Assembly (NCBI RefSeq): GCF_005771425.1
Contig: NZ_VBTZ01000001.1
Location: 434,001 to 498,000, forward strand
Length of the DNA: 64,000 nucleotides
Direction of reading: 5' to 3'
Origin: Methylocystis sp. B8
Lineage (GTDB): Bacteria > Pseudomonadota > Alphaproteobacteria > Rhizobiales > Beijerinckiaceae
The notes beneath the pieces are model-generated. The model had not been told where the DNA came from, did not search any database, and saw only the letters and a program-made list of their open reading frames with translations. Below are positions 60,900 through 64,000 of the stretch, piece after piece; the first letter of the stretch is position 1, and each line of letters begins with the position of its first letter. Both the position numbers and the translations under genes were made by a program.

Positions 60900-63128
60900 T
60901 CACTCGGCGGCGCGCGCTGTTTCCTGCGCCGCTGCGGCGAGGACGGCGCGGCGCGGCAGACGCGCGATCATGCCGATAAGCGCGCGGTCCGAGAGCGCGA
61001 CGAGCCTCTCGCCGCGGTTGAGCCAATTGACCGCGTCCTCGATCGTCTCGGCGTCGGCGATTTTGGCTTCGGCGAGAGCGCGGTCCGCGCCGATCTGTCC
61101 GCGTTGCCTCGGTCGGCGCGTGGGCAACCAGTTCTCGTGCAGCGCCCGCAACTCCGGGTCTTGGTGAATGGCGATCAATCCATTGACGTCGTCCTCGCCG
61201 GCGCGCCCCAGCGCCTTCGAAAGAGCCTTGCCGCGCTTGGCGATCGGCGGCGTCGTTGTTTCTTCCGGAGTGATCAGCGCGCCGGCGCGCCGAAACATGA
61301 GGCCGAGCCAACGTTGGCTCGTCGCCCATGAAATGATGATTGCAAGCACAAGGCCGGCGATCGTGGGCGACATCCAGGCGACGAGCGAGGGCGAAATCAT
61401 GAAGCCGGCGACGAGGCTGAGCACGCCCAGCGCGACATGCCAGATGTGACGACGGACGATGTCGCTGAATGGCACGGAGCCATCGTCGCGCCGCTGAGGG
61501 TCCCAGCCGGTGTCGAAGCCGAACACGATATGCAGCACATGGCCGGTCTGAATGAGCATCATGATCGGCGCGAGCAAAGCGGACAGCACGATTTCGAAAG
61601 CTGTCGAGACCAGCAGCATAATAACGCCGCCAGACCCTTTGCGCGTTTCCGGCTCACGAATGGCGACGATTAGCCCGAAGAGCTTGGGAGCAAGCAGAAT
61701 GCCCATGGTGAGGCCGAAGAGTTCAAGCGACCGCTCAGCGTCGAACCGCGGAAAGGTCGGAAAGAGCGCGAATTCGCCGGTGAAATATTCCGGGCGAAAA
61801 TAGCTCGCCTGGAACACGATCACGATACCGATGAGCAACTGCAAGAGCCACAGCGGCGAAGTCAGATAGCCGAAGATGCCGGTGAGAAAATGCTGCCGCG
61901 ACGCCCAGTGAAAGCCTTCGCCGAACAATACGCGCGCATGCTGCAGATTGCCCTGGCACCAGCGACGGTCGCGAATTGAGAGATCGATCAGCGAAGGCGG
62001 ACTCTCTTCGTAAGAGCCGCCGAGAGTCGGCATCATGTAGACAGCGTAGCCGGCGCGCCGGATAAGCGCGGCTTCAACGAAATCATGGCTCAGGACGTGG
62101 CCGCCCCAAGGCGGACGGCCGCGCAAGTCCGGTAAACCGCAGTGCTTCGCAAAGGCCTCCGTGCGAATGATGGCGTTATGGCCCCAATAATTGCCGTCGC
62201 GGCCCATCCAGGCCGATAGGCCCATCGCGATGACAGGACCATAGATGCGCGCGGCGAATTGCTGGACCCGGGCGAACAGCGTGTTGCGATTGATGATGAG
62301 CGGCAACGTCTGAATGATGCCGCTGTCGGGATCGGCCTCCATCGCGGCGGCGAGCTGGACGATGGTCGGGCCGCTCATCAGGCTGTCGGCGTCGAGCACG
62401 ACCATGTGGCTATAGGCGGCGCCCCAACGCGAAACGAAATCTTCGATATTGCCGGCTTTACGCGCCGTGTTCTTTTCGCGCCGCCTGTAAAAGATTCGCG
62501 CCTGCGGGCCGAGCCGTCGGCGGATGGCGATGAAGGCGCGCTCTTCCGCGACCCAAATGTCGGGATTGGTGGTGTCGGAGAGGAAGAACCAATCGAAATG
62601 CGCGCCGAGACCTGTGGCTTGCAAATCTTCGTAGATCGTTTGCAGCGCGGCGAAGACGCGGCTCGGCGCTTCGTTGTAGATCGGCATCACGACGGCGGTT
62701 TTTTCGGCGAGAGTCGACGGGAGCGTCGGCCGCTTGCGCCGGCGCATCAACACGGCGAAGCCGACGACGCAACTTGCGAAGGAGAGCGCGATCCAGGAGA
62801 AGTTGAGCACGAACAAGGCCAGCAGCGCCCACTTCAAAATGGTGACGCCGCCGACGTCGATAACTTTGTACATTTGGGCGGCGCCATAGGCGGTCAGCGC
62901 CAAGCCGCCGCCGAAGGTGACAAGCCGCGCGAGCCATGGCGTGCGCCATAGCCACGGCGCCTCCCTCTTGCGCCGCTGACGCTTATCGAATTTGAACAGA
63001 TTTTGGGCCGGCATCGGCAGCCGGCTCTCGACAGGAGTCGGCGGAGCCGCTGCTGGATCGGAACTGGCGGTTCTCCGTTCCAGCGCCGGCGGAGAGTCAT
63101 CTGTGGCGGCGAAGTTTACGACGTCCAT
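60900..63128 (-). CDS. opgH: Glucan biosynthesis glucosyltransferase H
   Basis: A protein of 742 residues that builds the beta-glucan backbone of osmoregulated periplasmic glucans in the inner membrane. Helices flank a GT2 domain with VVMPIYNEAPSRVFA, FFLSDTTNPDI, VVLDADSLMSG, HDFVEAALIRRAGY and RDRRWCQGNLQH (QxxRW-like). The C-terminal cytoplasmic tail is shorter than in E. coli OpgH (about 850). It overlaps the upstream opgG by about 13 nt. Confidence 0.93.
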   Translation of the reverse strand: MDVVNFAATDDSPPALERRTASSDPAAAPPTPVESRLPMPAQNLFKFDKRQRRKREAPWLWRTPWLARLVTFGGGLALTAYGAAQMYKVIDVGGVTILKWALLALFVLNFSWIALSFASCVVGFAVLMRRRKRPTLPSTLAEKTAVVMPIYNEAPSRVFAALQTIYEDLQATGLGAHFDWFFLSDTTNPDIWVAEERAFIAIRRRLGPQARIFYRRREKNTARKAGNIEDFVSRWGAAYSHMVVLDADSLMSGPTIVQLAAAMEADPDSGIIQTLPLIINRNTLFARVQQFAARIYGPVIAMGLSAWMGRDGNYWGHNAIIRTEAFAKHCGLPDLRGRPPWGGHVLSHDFVEAALIRRAGYAVYMMPTLGGSYEESPPSLIDLSIRDRRWCQGNLQHARVLFGEGFHWASRQHFLTGIFGYLTSPLWLLQLLIGIVIVFQASYFRPEYFTGEFALFPTFPRFDAERSLELFGLTMGILLAPKLFGLIVAIREPETRKGSGGVIMLLVSTAFEIVLSALLAPIMMLIQTGHVLHIVFGFDTGWDPQRRDDGSVPFSDIVRRHIWHVALGVLSLVAGFMISPSLVAWMSPTIAGLVLAIIISWATSQRWLGLMFRRAGALITPEETTTPPIAKRGKALSKALGRAGEDDVNGLIAIHQDPELRALHENWLPTRRPRQRGQIGADRALAEAKIADAETIEDAVNWLNRGERLVALSDRALIGMIARLPRRAVLAAAAQETARAAE

Positions 63129-64000
63129 CGGTAAAGCCAGGTCTCACTGATCGGGCGATCGTCCGACTGCAGAACCAGTCGAAGCTCGCAATAGTTCTCG
63201 CCGGCGGGGTCGACGTCGAAAACGACACGGCAGGACTTCGCCGACGAATTCAAATAGGTCTGAATATTGGTCGCCAATCCGGGGGAGGTCGTCAACGCCG
63301 CTTTAAGTTGCGCCGTCCGCTGTGGGTCCGCCAATACGTCGCCGGAAAAGACGACAACAAAACGGCGGAGTTTACCCCCTGGCGCGCGACCGGAGCGTGC
63401 GCTTGTGGCGACCGCAAATGGCGGGCGCGCCGGCGGCTCCCAGCACCAGAACTGACGATAGGCGAACGATGTCTCCTTGCCGGCGACGAGAGCGGTCCTC
63501 GGCCGCCAGTAGGCGACGACATTGGCGTTGATTTCGGACTCTGATGGAATCTCGACGAGTTGCAGGGCGCCGTCGCCCCATTCGCCGAGCGGTTCGACCC
63601 ATAGCGACGGACGGCGCTCCCAGTGCTGCTGGTCATCCTCATAATCATCGATGTCGCGTTGCCGGATCAGCGAACCGAAGCCCTGGGGATTGCCGTCGAC
63701 GAAGGAGGAGAATTGCAGAATCTCGCGGTTCGACACTGGTCGCCAAAGCCATTCGCCTTGGCCGGTGAGCATCTGAATGCCGTTGATGTCGGCGACCATC
63801 GGCCGCCAATCGTCGGGCCGGGGACGGTCGAGCGGCGTGAAGAGCGAAGCCGCGGCAAAGCCCGCGAGCCCGAAGTGATCGACCGCCGTGCGCGGGTAAA
63901 GCGTCAATTCGGTGTCAATGAGCGTCGCTTCGCCCGGCCGCAGCGTGAAGCGATAGACGCCGGCGACGCTGGGGGAATCCAGCAAAGCGTGAACGACGAG
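63116..64000 (-). CDS. opgG: Glucan biosynthesis protein G (5' end cut by window)
   Basis: About 294 residues of the C-terminal part of the periplasmic MdoG/OpgG. AAASLFTPLDRPRPDDWRP, NREILQFSSFVDGNPQGFGS, ERRPSLWVEPLGEWGDGAL and LVEIPSESEINANVVAYWRP are family-specific. The frame stays open to the right edge, so the signal peptide and N-terminal domain are outside. It precedes opgH on the same strand, the standard opgGH order. Confidence 0.93.
   Translation of the reverse strand, partial: LVVHALLDSPSVAGVYRFTLRPGEATLIDTELTLYPRTAVDHFGLAGFAAASLFTPLDRPRPDDWRPMVADINGIQMLTGQGEWLWRPVSNREILQFSSFVDGNPQGFGSLIRQRDIDDYEDDQQHWERRPSLWVEPLGEWGDGALQLVEIPSESEINANVVAYWRPRTALVAGKETSFAYRQFWCWEPPARPPFAVATSARSGRAPGGKLRRFVVVFSGDVLADPQRTAQLKAALTTSPGLATNIQTYLNSSAKSCRVVFDVDPAGENYCELRLVLQSDDRPISETWLYRWTS

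Noticed and set aside
60871-61329. Frame extension upstream of the DUF952 gene
   Set aside because: It is a shadow of opgH in another frame; DUF952 begins at GTG 60870.

Overview
This window looks like the chromosome of an alphaproteobacterial (type II) methanotroph of the Methylocystis/Methylosinus kind. It carries a stand-alone particulate methane monooxygenase subunit C gene (pmoC), a formaldehyde-activating-enzyme homologue typical of methylotrophs, GC-rich coding sequence, and Rhizobiales-style gene orders such as DUF2849-cysI-DUF934-cysHDN, ffs-dnaX-ybaB-recR and opgG-opgH. The genus is inferred from gene content; no 16S rRNA gene is present. I saw no tRNA or rRNA genes, CRISPR array, prophage or transposase, so most of the window is ordinary core chromosome with a few accessory islands.

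Layout. 1-5.6 kb: secA (cut by the left edge), small secreted proteins, a polysaccharide deacetylase divergent from a GNAT, and a zinc alcohol dehydrogenase. 5.65-5.88 kb: two compound palindromic repeats. 5.85-11.1 kb: kinase/ATPase fusion, gapR-like gene, RDD protein, bpt, an L,D-transpeptidase and a small secreted protein. 11.1-13 kb: mutA. 13.3-19 kb: a tightly overlapping operon of ACP, ketosynthase, two hot-dog dehydratase-like proteins, an SDR and two membrane glycosyltransferases, which looks like a dedicated glycolipid pathway. 19-23.7 kb: a DsbD-N-like protein, YqgE, GNAT, aldo/keto reductase and two ParA-like ATPases. 23.9-30.2 kb: assimilatory sulfate reduction operon (ferredoxin, DUF2849, cysI, DUF934, cysH, cysD, cysN fused to a DUF2061 membrane domain). 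30.2-37.2 kb: polA, aroC and an ACP-FAAL-acyltransferase fusion.

37.6-39 kb: a Cys/His-bearing secreted protein and a lone pmoC that lacks two of the three CuC-site ligands but keeps the CuD-site ligands. 39-46.8 kb: hemW, ada, an HDAC-family protein with a Tat-like leader, hisG and hisZ, plus hypotheticals. 46.9-50.4 kb: SRP RNA, a GFA-like gene, dnaX, ybaB and recR, with more palindromic repeats. 50.4-55.8 kb: a DsbA-like thioredoxin protein, rpsD and rpsA with clear terminators, and two secreted or anchored unknowns. 56.3-58.4 kb: a bufferin-type RiPP operon (secreted six-cysteine precursor, DUF692 MNIO enzyme, DUF2063 partner). 58.3-64 kb: Fae homologue without the catalytic histidine, GNAT, pyrD, DUF952, opgH and opgG (cut by the right edge).

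How it fits together. The two most distinctive themes are copper and C1 metabolism (degenerate pmoC, MNIO/bufferin operon, Fae homologue) and envelope lipids or glycans (the ACP-to-glycosyltransferase operon, the ACP-FAAL-PlsC fusion, OpgGH). The best candidates for undescribed biology are the six-cysteine MNIO-modified peptide, the pmoC with one ablated metal site, and the glycolipid operon.
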